DNA of 36,492 nt from a virus: positions 1 to 36,492 of the IMG/VR virus record IMGVR_UViG_3300046388_000197. One strand, written 5' to 3'. The position numbers and the translations under genes were made by a program. Position 1 is the first letter of the stretch. The number at the start of each line of letters is the position of its first letter. Positions 29,071 through 36,492 of this stretch are shown here, in pieces. Below the pieces are notes generated by a model. The model did not search any database. It had not been told where the DNA came from and saw only the letters and a list, made by a program, of their open reading frames with translations.

Positions 29071-31200
29071 ATGAGTCGTAAGAATACATTTTCTAGAGCA
29101 CTGCGTCATCTTAATCAGATTAATGAGCAGATACCAACTAATAATACTCAGGGATTGTATACAATAGGTGATCCATCTGAATGGATTCCTCCTGAAGATA
29201 ATACATATACTGAATTGGATTTTGATAAAGATAATGATATTGATGAAGGTAAGAATACTGATGGGTTATTTTTGAGTGATGGAACCATTTTAACTGTAGA
29301 ACCTCCTGGAGATACAAGTTATGTTTTGGGTCCTATGTCTTCAATGTGGTATGCATGGGGTAATTTTACAAGGATAGGTTATATACGACAGTCAGATCGT
29401 AAGATGGTTAATCTTGGGAGTATTACTGGTCAACTTGGTTCTTGGGATGAAGAAACTTTTACTTCTTATGGTCAATTAACACTAGAACAGGCTGTATGGT
29501 TTAAGAATATTCAAAAGAAAGATGGGGGTAGTAATGATGATCCAAATTATCGAGCATTTTATCCTGGACCTCCATCCAATACACCGGATGAATTTGGTAG
29601 ATACTTATGCGTTATAACAGGGAAACCTAAAGAGTTTGGAGACAAAATACCTGGATACTCAACCAGTCCTGAGCAAGGACCAGGGGATGCTAGCGATAAT
29701 TATTCTGCTCAGAAAGGAAGGGATGGAGATAGGGATAAAGATAAAGATGATGGTTTTGATTGGGATAAATTATGGGATATGGTTGATGCTGGATTAATAG
29801 TTTTAGATGCTATTTCTTTGGCAGGTCTTCTTTTTCCTGAACTTGGTAGTAGTGTTTTAGGTGGTTTAGGATTAGGTGTGGTAAGAGTTCTTAGGGGATT
29901 AAAGACTGTTTTAAGAGGTGGAAGTACGGCTAGAAAACTCAACAGAAGAAATAGAATCAGGTATGAAAAACCGAAGAAATCAAACATCACGTATGATAAC
30001 CCCTCAGGCAAACCCAAAGATCCCATGGATAAGGTCCTGAGAGATATTGACAACGCAGGCACCGGACCATGGACATCCAGTAGTTATAACCCCAATAAAC
30101 CTGGAGGAGGTCCCGGAAGAAAGAGATTTGGTGGAGGAGAATCTTTTGAATTACAAGGTAATACTCTATTAGAACAAAACTTAGATACAGTAGATCTACC
30201 AGAAATTATTCGTAATTTAGTTAAAGATAATATTACAAGTAATATGAAAAAAACATCTGGTAATCTTACTAATAAAGATATAGAAGATTACATGGTTGAT
30301 CGTCTTATAACTTTAACTAAAGATCCTAAGTTTGAGAAAAATTTAGATAAGTTGATGTCTAAACTTGACAAAAGTAAAGGTGTTAAGGAATCTCTATCAG
30401 AATCTTTCTTTACTCAAAGGAAGAAAAAGATTCTAAGAGAGGTTAAGAAACCCTATAATATGCCTGAGGTTCCTACTAAGTTTAAGGTAAAACCAAAGGT
30501 TAGAGTTGTGGGAGATGGTTTAATGAAGAATAAGTCAGTTCCTCCACAGTTTAAATCTACTAGTGACAATAGGATGTGGAGAAAATCTGAGTATAGTGAG
30601 AATATTAGAGCATCCCAAGAGAAGAAAAATCAAGTACTTGAATTGATTGGAGAAGGAGATCATCAATGGGATTATATGCTTAATAATGAGAGATGGAGAA
30701 CTTCTCAACAAATGGAGAAGTTATATGGTAATCATGATTATCTTTATGACTATTATTATGGTGGTAAAAATCACAAGGTACTCCGTAAGGAGAATCTAGA
30801 AAAAGATTTTTTACTTTTTCTTGAGGATGAGGATGGAGTTAAATCTAATATTCTTCAGTCTGAGTTGAATGATCTATTGGCATACGAAAAAGATAATGAA
30901 GATTTTAAAGATCATTATCTATATGAGACTGAACAGAATGAAAGAGAAAAGAATTTTGATAGGGTCAATAAGATTAAGAAAGTAGTTTCTCAAAGTACAA
31001 AGAAGAGAGATATTGCTCCAGAATATCCTAAAGATCCTCCACCAGAAATGATAAATGGATGGCATCCTAAGTTAGCTGATGGTAAGGATATAGCAAATAG
31101 ATATAATAAGTTAGATCCTCAGAGTGCAGAGGCAATGCCTGAGACTGGTAATCCTCATATTGATGCTAAGGTAGAGAAAGCAAAGAATAAACCTAAGTGA
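29071..31200 (+). CDS. Large probable virion structural protein
   Basis: This 709-residue protein is the largest in the window. Visible parts are a YAWGNFTRIGYIRQ region (about 94-107), a calcium-loop-like DKDNDIDEG (52-60), an Asp/Lys run (217-227), a hydrophobic Gly-rich segment (237-285), a basic Gly/Pro stretch, and long charged helices to the C-terminus. Late promoter and size suggest a particle protein; a membrane-active or ejected role is possible because of the hydrophobic segment. No known domain is assigned. Confidence 0.6.
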   Translation: MSRKNTFSRALRHLNQINEQIPTNNTQGLYTIGDPSEWIPPEDNTYTELDFDKDNDIDEGKNTDGLFLSDGTILTVEPPGDTSYVLGPMSSMWYAWGNFTRIGYIRQSDRKMVNLGSITGQLGSWDEETFTSYGQLTLEQAVWFKNIQKKDGGSNDDPNYRAFYPGPPSNTPDEFGRYLCVITGKPKEFGDKIPGYSTSPEQGPGDASDNYSAQKGRDGDRDKDKDDGFDWDKLWDMVDAGLIVLDAISLAGLLFPELGSSVLGGLGLGVVRVLRGLKTVLRGGSTARKLNRRNRIRYEKPKKSNITYDNPSGKPKDPMDKVLRDIDNAGTGPWTSSSYNPNKPGGGPGRKRFGGGESFELQGNTLLEQNLDTVDLPEIIRNLVKDNITSNMKKTSGNLTNKDIEDYMVDRLITLTKDPKFEKNLDKLMSKLDKSKGVKESLSESFFTQRKKKILREVKKPYNMPEVPTKFKVKPKVRVVGDGLMKNKSVPPQFKSTSDNRMWRKSEYSENIRASQEKKNQVLELIGEGDHQWDYMLNNERWRTSQQMEKLYGNHDYLYDYYYGGKNHKVLRKENLEKDFLLFLEDEDGVKSNILQSELNDLLAYEKDNEDFKDHYLYETEQNEREKNFDRVNKIKKVVSQSTKKRDIAPEYPKDPPPEMINGWHPKLADGKDIANRYNKLDPQSAEAMPETGNPHIDAKVEKAKNKPK

Positions 31201-31231
31201 TATCCATCAAACCTGACAAGCCTAGTCTAGA

Positions 31232-31245
31232 CAGTTTTTAAACTG
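31232..31245 (+). other. Small stem-loop after the structural gene
   Basis: CAGTTT (31232-31237) and AAACTG (31240-31245) form a perfect 6-bp stem around TT. No T-run follows, so terminator activity would be weak. Confidence 0.4.
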
Positions 31246-31256
31246 GTGTCAAGGGG

Positions 31257-31290
31257 TTGACGGATTGGTTAAAATGTCTTAATATAAATA
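31257..31290 (+). promoter_or_regulatory. psbA: psbA promoter region with late box
   Basis: TTGACG (31257-31262), a 17-base spacer and TAATAT (31280-31285) resemble an early promoter, and the exact late box TATAAATA (31283-31290) overlaps the -10. This would leave a leader of more than 100 bases. Confidence 0.6.
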
Positions 31291-31297
31291 CATGGAC

Positions 31298-31319
31298 CAG
31301 TGAGGTTTATTTCTCACTG
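31298..31319 (+). promoter_or_regulatory. psbA leader stem-loop
   Basis: CAGTGAG (31298-31304) and CTCACTG (31313-31319) form a perfect 7-bp stem with an 8-base loop near the expected 5' end of the psbA mRNA; it may protect or regulate it. Confidence 0.5.
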
Positions 31320-31405
31320 TCTAATTATACTTCCCCTAACTGAGACCAGGGGGTTATAATGTCTCTTATCCTACAGGTTACAAATAAAATCGCTCTTATT
31401 CTTAA

Positions 31406-32488
31406 ATGGCTCAAACTCTACAAAAGCAGAGTTCGCTATCTGGATGGAACGAGTTCTGTGAATGGGTAACATCAACTAACAACCGCCTTTATATTGGTTG
31501 GTTCGGAACACTGATGGTCCCTACCCTTCTCACTGCTGCAACTTGTTACATCATAGCGTTCATTGCTGCTCCTCCTGTCGATATCGACGGAATCCGTGAA
31601 CCTGTTGCTGGTTCACTTCTATATGGAAACAACATCATTTCTGGTGCTGTCGTTCCATCTTCTAATGCTATTGGTTTGCACTTCTATCCTATTTGGGAAG
31701 CTGCAACTCTTGATGAATGGTTATACAACGGTGGTCCTTACCAGTTAGTTGTATTCCACTTCCTGATTGGCATCTCTTGCTACTTAGGACGCCAATGGGA
31801 ACTATCATACCGTCTAGGTATGCGTCCTTGGATCTGCGTTGCATACTCTGCACCATTGTCTGCTGCTTTTGCAGTATTCTTCATCTATCCAATCGGTCAA
31901 GGTAGTTTCTCTGATGGTATGCCTCTAGGTATCTCAGGTACTTTTAACTTCATGTTTGTTTTCCAGGCAGAACATAACATCCTAATGCACCCATTCCACA
32001 TGGCAGGTGTTGCTGGTATGTTTGGAGGTTCATTGTTCTCTGCTATGCATGGTTCACTTGTTACCAGTTCACTCATTCGTGAGACAACTGAAACAGAATC
32101 GCAGAACTATGGTTACAAATTTGGACAAGAAGAAGAGACATACAACATTGTTGCTGCACATGGATACTTTGGTCGTCTGATCTTCCAGTATGCATCCTTC
32201 AACAACAGTCGAAGTCTACACTTCTTCCTTGCTGCATGGCCTGTGGTTTGTATTTGGCTTACTTCACTTGGAGTAAGTACAATGGCATTCAACCTGAATG
32301 GATTTAACTTCAACCAGTCTGTACAAGACTCACAAGGTAGAGTTATTCCTACTTGGGCTGACATTCTCAACCGCTCTAACCTTGGATTTGAGGTTATGCA
32401 TGAGAGAAATGCTCACAATTTTCCGCTGGACCTTGCTGCTGTAGAGTCACCTACACCAGTTGCACTAGTAGCACCTGCTGTTGGTTAA
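31406..32488 (+). CDS. psbA: Photosystem II D1 protein
   Basis: This 360-residue protein is a full D1 protein without an intron. Redox and cluster residues are present: Tyr161, Asp170, Glu189, His190, His198, His215, Ser264, His272, His332, Glu333, Asp342 and Ala344, with the C-terminal extension removed after Ala344. Gln130 marks the D1:1 type. Five membrane helices are expected. Phage D1 replaces damaged host D1 during infection. The gene has its own promoter, leader and terminator. Confidence 0.99.
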   Translation: MAQTLQKQSSLSGWNEFCEWVTSTNNRLYIGWFGTLMVPTLLTAATCYIIAFIAAPPVDIDGIREPVAGSLLYGNNIISGAVVPSSNAIGLHFYPIWEAATLDEWLYNGGPYQLVVFHFLIGISCYLGRQWELSYRLGMRPWICVAYSAPLSAAFAVFFIYPIGQGSFSDGMPLGISGTFNFMFVFQAEHNILMHPFHMAGVAGMFGGSLFSAMHGSLVTSSLIRETTETESQNYGYKFGQEEETYNIVAAHGYFGRLIFQYASFNNSRSLHFFLAAWPVVCIWLTSLGVSTMAFNLNGFNFNQSVQDSQGRVIPTWADILNRSNLGFEVMHERNAHNFPLDLAAVESPTPVALVAPAVG

Positions 32489-32540
32489 TAAATAAGACTG
32501 AGACTCCTTTCGTGCGGTCTCTACAAAAGTCGGAACACCC

Positions 32541-32568
32541 AAAGACCCCTAGAGTAGGGGTCTTTTTT
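32541..32568 (+). terminator. Strong rho-independent terminator after psbA
   Basis: A 10-bp stem, AAAGACCCCT (32541-32550)/AGGGGTCTTT (32556-32565), with AGAGT loop is followed by a T-run to 32568. Confidence 0.95.
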
Positions 32569-32617
32569 ATGTTTGGTGACTCCGACATTGGAACAATACC
32601 AAAAATTCCAAAAATTG

Positions 32618-32626
32618 TGGTATACT
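32618..32626 (+). promoter_or_regulatory. Extended -10 promoter before talC
   Basis: TGG followed by TATACT (32621-32626) makes an extended -10 element (TGnTATACT), 26 bases before the start. No -35 is apparent. GGTATACTA also occurs near 2887. Confidence 0.55.
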
Positions 32627-32652
32627 AGATATACAAGTTATTCAAACCAACC

Positions 32653-33324
32653 GTGAAAATATTTCTTGATACTGCAGACCTTGATATGATCAGACCAGCA
32701 TACGAGACAGGATTGATTGATGGTGTCACAACAAACCCTAGTATCATTTTAAAGAGTGGTAGAGACCTTAAAGAAGTGGCAGAAGAACTTTCATCTTTCC
32801 TCAACCTTGAAAGTGTTTCTACTGAAGTGGTAGCAGATAATGCGGAAGAAATGTTGAGTCAAGCACAAGAGTTTGTTTCTATTTCTCCAGCAATTACAAT
32901 TAAAGTTCCTTGTACAGTAGAAGGACTTAAGGCATGTAGACAACTTACAATGAGTGGTATAAAAACCAATGTAACTCTTGTGTTCTCTGTAGCACAAGCA
33001 ATTCTAGCAGCAAAAGCAGGAGCAACTTATATCTCACCATTTATTGGTAGATGGGAAGACAACTCTATAGATGGTCTTGAATTGATTCAAAAGATTCGTA
33101 AAGTTTATGATCGTTTAGAAAATACTCTAGATCACATTCCAAATATTCTTGGTGCATCAATTCGTGATGTAAGACAAGTTGAATATTGTGCAGAGTATGG
33201 TGCAGATGTCGTTACTATTCCTCCTATCGTGTTCTGGAAAATGTATAAGAATGTAATGACAGATAAAGGTCTTGAACAATTTCAAAAAGATTGGGAGCTA
33301 GCAACGTATAATAATCCAAGTTAG
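32653..33324 (+). CDS. talC: Transaldolase (TalC/FSA family)
   Basis: This 223-residue protein starts at GTG and matches the short transaldolase family: MKIFLDTADL with Asp6, GVTTNPS (24-30), ITIKVPCT with Schiff-base Lys84, GIKTNVTLVFS, AGATYISPFIGRW. It moves carbon in the pentose phosphate pathway. In cyanophages it is thought to divert host carbon toward ribose and NADPH for phage DNA. A coupled small gene and the purine genes follow. Confidence 0.97.
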   Translation: MKIFLDTADLDMIRPAYETGLIDGVTTNPSIILKSGRDLKEVAEELSSFLNLESVSTEVVADNAEEMLSQAQEFVSISPAITIKVPCTVEGLKACRQLTMSGIKTNVTLVFSVAQAILAAKAGATYISPFIGRWEDNSIDGLELIQKIRKVYDRLENTLDHIPNILGASIRDVRQVEYCAEYGADVVTIPPIVFWKMYKNVMTDKGLEQFQKDWELATYNNPS

Positions 33325-33335
33325 AGGAGAAATTT

Positions 33336-33509
33336 ATGAACAAGTTGGATAATGAGGAGATGAGATCTAAGATTAAAGAATTTTCGGAACTTCTTAAAAG
33401 TCAAAGGAAATATTGGGAGGAGGAGAAAGAGATTGGATTTGCATATTCATGTGATTTGATATCACAAGCATTGATTACACTATACATTCGATTAGCAAAG
33501 AAAAATTAA
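33336..33509 (+). CDS. 57-residue hypothetical protein
   Basis: The frame starts after a clear GAGGAG ribosome site and ends in the purM start (TAATG). The product is helical and charged (KIKEFSELLKSQRKYWEEE) with a hydrophobic end. Function unknown. Confidence 0.65.
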   Translation: MNKLDNEEMRSKIKEFSELLKSQRKYWEEEKEIGFAYSCDLISQALITLYIRLAKKN

Positions 33510-34480
33510 TGAACTATAAAGATTCTGGAGTTGATATTGAAGCAGGAAATGCTTTTGTAGAAAAAATCAAAAAAATTGTTCCTACTATTGGTGGGTTCAA
33601 TGGTATGATGAGAGTTCCTTCTGGATATGAAAAACCAGTATTGGTTTCTGGTACTGACGGAGTAGGAACCAAATTGAATGTAGCAGGTGTTGCTAATACT
33701 CATAACTCACATAAAGGTATGGGTATTGACCTTGTTGCAATGTGTGTTAATGATGTGATTACTAGTGGTGCAAAACCATTATACTTCCTTGATTATATTG
33801 CAACAGGAAAGTTGGATTCATTGGTATTGGAAGCAGTAATAGAAGGTATTGTAGAAGGATGTAATCAGTCTGGTATGGATCTTCTAGGTGGAGAGACTGC
33901 AGAGATGCCAAGAATGTATGATGATGGTAAGTATGATCTTGCAGGATTCTGTACTGGTATTGTGGAAGAGTTTGACGTAGTTGATGGTAGGCTTATCAAA
34001 CCAGGAGATAAGGTTATTGGTCTTGCAAGTAGTGGACTTCATAGTAATGGATTTAGTTTAATTAATAAACTAATGATTATGTTGGATAGGCGTGATGATA
34101 TTAATGAATATAAAGACTTCTTTGATTTACATCCAATAGAAGAAGTTCTTACACCAACCAGAATCTATGCTCCTATTGTTAAAGAACTATTAGATGAATT
34201 TCCTATCCTTGGTATGGCACATATCACAGGCGGTGGACTACCTGAGAACCTTCCTAGGTGTCTTCCAGAAGGAATCAAAGTTGATATTGATTATAACTCC
34301 TGGCCACGTCCCAAGATATTTGATAGTATTGCAAAGTATGGTACTGTTATGGAAGAAGAAATGATAAATATATTTAATCTTGGTATTGGATTCTGTTTAG
34401 TAGTTCCTCCTGATGTAGTAGATGATGTTATAAAGTTTATTGATATTGATGCCTGGGTTATTGGAACATGTGAGCACTAA
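33509..34480 (+). CDS. purM: AIR synthetase (PurM)
   Basis: This 323-residue enzyme forms aminoimidazole ribonucleotide from FGAM with ATP in step 5 of purine synthesis. Motifs: VSGTDGVGTKLNVA (46-59), KGMGIDLVAMCVNDV, GGETAEMPRMY, LASSGLHSNGFSL and AHITGGGLPENLPR. Length is near the usual 340-350. It is coupled to the 57-residue gene before it and lies 26 bases upstream of purN. Confidence 0.97.
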   Translation: MNYKDSGVDIEAGNAFVEKIKKIVPTIGGFNGMMRVPSGYEKPVLVSGTDGVGTKLNVAGVANTHNSHKGMGIDLVAMCVNDVITSGAKPLYFLDYIATGKLDSLVLEAVIEGIVEGCNQSGMDLLGGETAEMPRMYDDGKYDLAGFCTGIVEEFDVVDGRLIKPGDKVIGLASSGLHSNGFSLINKLMIMLDRRDDINEYKDFFDLHPIEEVLTPTRIYAPIVKELLDEFPILGMAHITGGGLPENLPRCLPEGIKVDIDYNSWPRPKIFDSIAKYGTVMEEEMINIFNLGIGFCLVVPPDVVDDVIKFIDIDAWVIGTCEH

Positions 34481-34506
34481 TCTAAATAATATTATAGAGA
34501 AGTTAA

Positions 34507-35040
34507 ATGAGAATTGGAGTCATGTGTTCCGGTAATGGAACTAACTTTGAAAACATAGTTCGTACTTGTAGGAACCATGAAGTTGTGTTGATGGTACACA
34601 ACAAAAGAGAATGTGGTGCTAAAAAAAGAGCAATTAAATTGGGTATCCCTCATGTTCATATTAAAAGTGTAGATGAGGAAGAGATCATTAAATTATTTCA
34701 AGCATGGCGTGTAGATCTTATTGTTCTTGCTGGATGGATGAGGATTGTATCACCAAAGTTGATTGATGCATTTCCTAATAGGATTATAAATATTCATCCA
34801 TCATTACTCCCAAAACATAAAGGATTGAATGCTGTTCAACAGGCACTTGATGCTGGAGATGTAGTTAGTGGGTGTACTGTTCATTATGTGACAGAGGAAC
34901 TTGATTCTGGTAAGATAATAGAACAGTCACTGGTTAGTATTTTTTCGGATGATACTGTGGACACCCTAACTCAAAGAGTTCAACAGGCAGAACATAGATT
35001 ACTACCTATGGTTATTGATAATCTAATTAAGAGAAGTTAA
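34507..35040 (+). CDS. purN: GAR transformylase (PurN)
   Basis: This 177-residue protein transfers formyl from 10-formyl-THF to GAR. Active-site motif INIHPSLLP contains the Asn and His, and SGCTVHYVTEELDSG contains the catalytic Asp. The start MRIGVMCSGNGTNFENI is typical. Slightly shorter than bacterial PurN. Confidence 0.97.
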   Translation: MRIGVMCSGNGTNFENIVRTCRNHEVVLMVHNKRECGAKKRAIKLGIPHVHIKSVDEEEIIKLFQAWRVDLIVLAGWMRIVSPKLIDAFPNRIINIHPSLLPKHKGLNAVQQALDAGDVVSGCTVHYVTEELDSGKIIEQSLVSIFSDDTVDTLTQRVQQAEHRLLPMVIDNLIKRS

Positions 35041-35044
35041 CACC

Positions 35045-35287
35045 ATGACCATTGGAGATAGATATGATCAACCAGATTGGGATCCTGAAGAAATTAATTA
35101 TGATTGGTATTGTACGACTAAAATGGGTATTGTAGAAACTAGGATGCTATATAATGTTGTGTGTGGATACTTGGAAATCTGGCCAGGTTATCCCAAAAGA
35201 CCTGTCGAAGAGCAACGGTATCTTCAAGAATTGAAAACTAAATTATTTGCAATGATTACTGATTACAATTTCACACATATGTCATGA
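35045..35287 (+). CDS. Small hypothetical protein
   Basis: This 80-residue protein, acidic and Trp/Tyr-rich at the start (DWDPEEINYDWY), lies in the purine operon. Not recognised. Confidence 0.6.
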   Translation: MTIGDRYDQPDWDPEEINYDWYCTTKMGIVETRMLYNVVCGYLEIWPGYPKRPVEEQRYLQELKTKLFAMITDYNFTHMS

Positions 35288-35433
35288 GCGAAAAAGATAG
35301 AGTAGATCCTAAACTTCTAGCACCAGGACAAAAACCTGAGGATGTTATTGACTATACTGATGAAGAGATTAAAGCACTAATTGAAAAATGTTATCCATTG
35401 AGTAAGAAGGATAAAATTAAAGATGGCAGTTGA
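35284..35433 (+). CDS. 49-residue hypothetical protein
   Basis: The frame overlaps the previous stop by four bases (ATGA) and the next start by 11. The product is charged (YTDEEIKALIEKCYPL). Function unknown. Confidence 0.6.
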   Translation: MSEKDRVDPKLLAPGQKPEDVIDYTDEEIKALIEKCYPLSKKDKIKDGS

Positions 35434-35812
35434 AACTTGGGCACAAGTAAGAACATACATGGATCATTCATGGGATGTTCCAGATGATCATTTTACAGAA
35501 GATGTATTATGTAATTGGAAGTGTTTAATAACTTGTCTTACAGATGATGAAAGAGATTTTGTTAGGAGTAGAGGTAAGTGGACACCATCACTTGAAGAAG
35601 AAGATTATATAATTCCTAGTGGTGGGTTTGGTTTTAAAGGTTGGAATCCTAAATGTATTCCAACCTTTTATTATATCAACTGGAAGATAGAACAAGAAAG
35701 AATGCTTAGAGAACGTGGAACAACACCTCAATTTGTAGAGAAGAAAACTTCCTCAGACTTAAGAAGAGAAGAAGGTGAAAGAAAAAGAAGAGAAGGTATT
35801 AAGTACTTCTAA
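35423..35812 (+). CDS. Hypothetical protein
   Basis: This 129-residue protein has several Trp residues, a Gly-rich GGFGFKGWNP segment, and a very basic C-terminus (RREEGERKRREG). Not recognised; interleaved with purine genes. Confidence 0.6.
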   Translation: MAVETWAQVRTYMDHSWDVPDDHFTEDVLCNWKCLITCLTDDERDFVRSRGKWTPSLEEEDYIIPSGGFGFKGWNPKCIPTFYYINWKIEQERMLRERGTTPQFVEKKTSSDLRREEGERKRREGIKYF

Positions 35813-35836
35813 ATAAGGAAAATCAGTATGTGACTT

Positions 35837-36040
35837 ATGAGAAAGAAAGATAAGATTGATACACAAGGAATGACTGGACCCACTAAAGCTTCTGGGTTGA
35901 TGTTTACAAAACCTGGTAAGAGACCTGAAGAAGCAGGAGAAATGCCTGTAGTTAGACATAGAATGCTTCCTAAGAATGAGAGTTTGTATATGGAATTAAA
36001 AGAACTTATCAATGAGGTTCTTGACGAAAGGGGAACATAG
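35837..36040 (+). CDS. Small basic hypothetical protein
   Basis: This 67-residue protein has a basic Gly/Pro-containing start and a helical end (YMELKELINEVLDER). It lies three bases upstream of purS. Function unknown. Confidence 0.55.
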   Translation: MRKKDKIDTQGMTGPTKASGLMFTKPGKRPEEAGEMPVVRHRMLPKNESLYMELKELINEVLDERGT

Positions 36041-36043
36041 AAT

Positions 36044-36325
36044 ATGAAATTTAAAGCACTAGTATACATTCGATTAAGATCACAAGTAGATGATTCTCCT
36101 GGTAATGCAGTAAGGGATTGTTGTGGTAGAATGTCTGACTTAGACATTAAGAAGTTAAGGTTGGGTAAGGTCATTGATATTTGGTTAGATGCGCCAGACA
36201 GAGAATATGCTATTCAAGAATTGGATCATCTTAGTGATAAATTTCTTGCCAATACTGTTATGGAAGATTGGGATTATGAATTGACTGAAATTGAAAGTTT
36301 CCCCAGAGGTGTTGCTGATGGGTGA
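36044..36325 (+). CDS. purS: FGAM synthase small subunit (PurS)
   Basis: This 93-residue protein fits the PurS fold: FKALVYIRLRSQVDDSPGNA, LGKVIDIWLDAPDREYAIQE, FLANTVMEDWDYEL. PurS joins PurL and PurQ in the split FGAM synthase. No purL or purQ is seen in this window; they may lie beyond it or be host-supplied. Confidence 0.9.
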   Translation: MKFKALVYIRLRSQVDDSPGNAVRDCCGRMSDLDIKKLRLGKVIDIWLDAPDREYAIQELDHLSDKFLANTVMEDWDYELTEIESFPRGVADG

Positions 36326-36361
36326 TTGTAATTTTATTAAATATGGAATGGAGGTAAAAAT

Positions 36362-36492
36362 ATGTTATTAATTACACACGGTAAAGTCAAGTCAGTCTAT
36401 CAACACGAATATGGCGAAGTGATGATCGAGTACATCGATAAAGTCACTGCTGGCAATGGCGAGAAAGAAGAATATCCAGAGGGTAAAGGAGC
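36362..36492 (+). CDS. purC: SAICAR synthetase (PurC), N-terminal part
   Basis: The first 43 codons of a PurC-like gene run off the window end. THGKVKSVYQHEYGEVMIEY and NGEKEEYPEGKG match the family's nucleotide-binding start. GGAGG lies 10 bases upstream of the ATG. It catalyses ATP-dependent CAIR-aspartate ligation in purine synthesis. Confidence 0.9.
   Translation, partial: MLLITHGKVKSVYQHEYGEVMIEYIDKVTAGNGEKEEYPEGKG

Noticed and set aside
29709-30062. 117-residue open frame on the minus strand inside the large structural gene
   Set aside because: Shadow of the plus-strand gene with low-complexity composition and no supporting signals.
32487-32494. AATAAATA late-box look-alike at the psbA stop
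   Set aside because: A strong terminator follows before any gene, so it would drive nothing useful.
34367-34374. ATAAATAT inside purM
   Set aside because: Within a conserved coding region and not followed by a gene at promoter distance.
1-36492. CRISPR arrays, insertion sequences and integrase or attachment sites
   Set aside because: I found no regularly spaced repeats, transposase, integrase or paired attachment repeats.

Overview
The window looks like part of the genome of a T4-like cyanomyovirus infecting marine Synechococcus or Prochlorococcus. It is AT-rich, densely packed and almost entirely plus-strand. It carries host-like photosynthesis and metabolism genes typical of these phages: psbA (D1), hli, plant-type ferredoxin, plastocyanin, pstS, talC, pyrE, purM, purN, purS and the start of purC. 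It also has two tRNA genes, T4-type late promoter boxes (TATAAATA and close variants) and sigma70-type early promoters. The species cannot be named from this sequence alone. No gene-free stretch exceeds 300 bases; the longest is the roughly 205-base psbA leader.

Layout. 1-5.4 kb: accessory and virion-type genes (SegE-like GIY-YIG protein, secreted tail-lysozyme-like protein, 2OG-Fe(II) oxygenase, secreted HEGWH protein, Phd/YefM-like microprotein overlapping a ParB-like gene, phosphomannose-isomerase-type cupin), plus tRNA-Arg(UCU) and a CAU tRNA. 5.4-17.8 kb: fourteen tightly coupled plus-strand genes for glycan synthesis. These comprise a GDP-mannose 3,5-epimerase, a dTDP-glucose 4,6-dehydratase, an E1/RfbH-type 3-dehydrase, a further short-chain epimerase/reductase, a methyltransferase, and nine glycosyltransferases or glycosyltransferase-like proteins (GT2, GT17, two GT11-like, GT25, GT7C-like, DUF3431, DUF5672, a GT-B-like protein). 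17.8-22.4 kb: outer-membrane barrel, pstS, hli, ferredoxin, several tiny membrane proteins, a two-helix holin candidate and plastocyanin, with strong promoters and terminators between them. 22.4-25.1 kb: an operon of very small overlapping genes with an SNase-like nuclease and pyrE.

25.1-31.2 kb: a probable late or structural block. Two plus-strand genes converge on three minus-strand genes for exported proteins, the only minus-strand genes in the window; a second 2OG oxygenase and a 709-residue probable structural protein follow. 31.2-32.6 kb: psbA with its own promoter, structured leader and strong terminator. 32.6 kb to the end: talC followed by purine genes interleaved with small unknown genes; purC is cut by the window end.

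How the genes may work together (inference). Photosystem II repair (D1), photoprotection (Hli) and electron carriers (ferredoxin, plastocyanin) would keep light reactions running during infection. TalC, purine enzymes and pyrE would direct carbon to nucleotides, and PstS plus the outer-membrane barrel would aid phosphate uptake. The glycan cassette could build a sugar chain for phage fibres or remodel the host surface. The most unusual elements are this cassette, the Phd-like/ParB-like pair, the minus-strand exported-protein island, and the repeat-rich leader before the outer-membrane gene.
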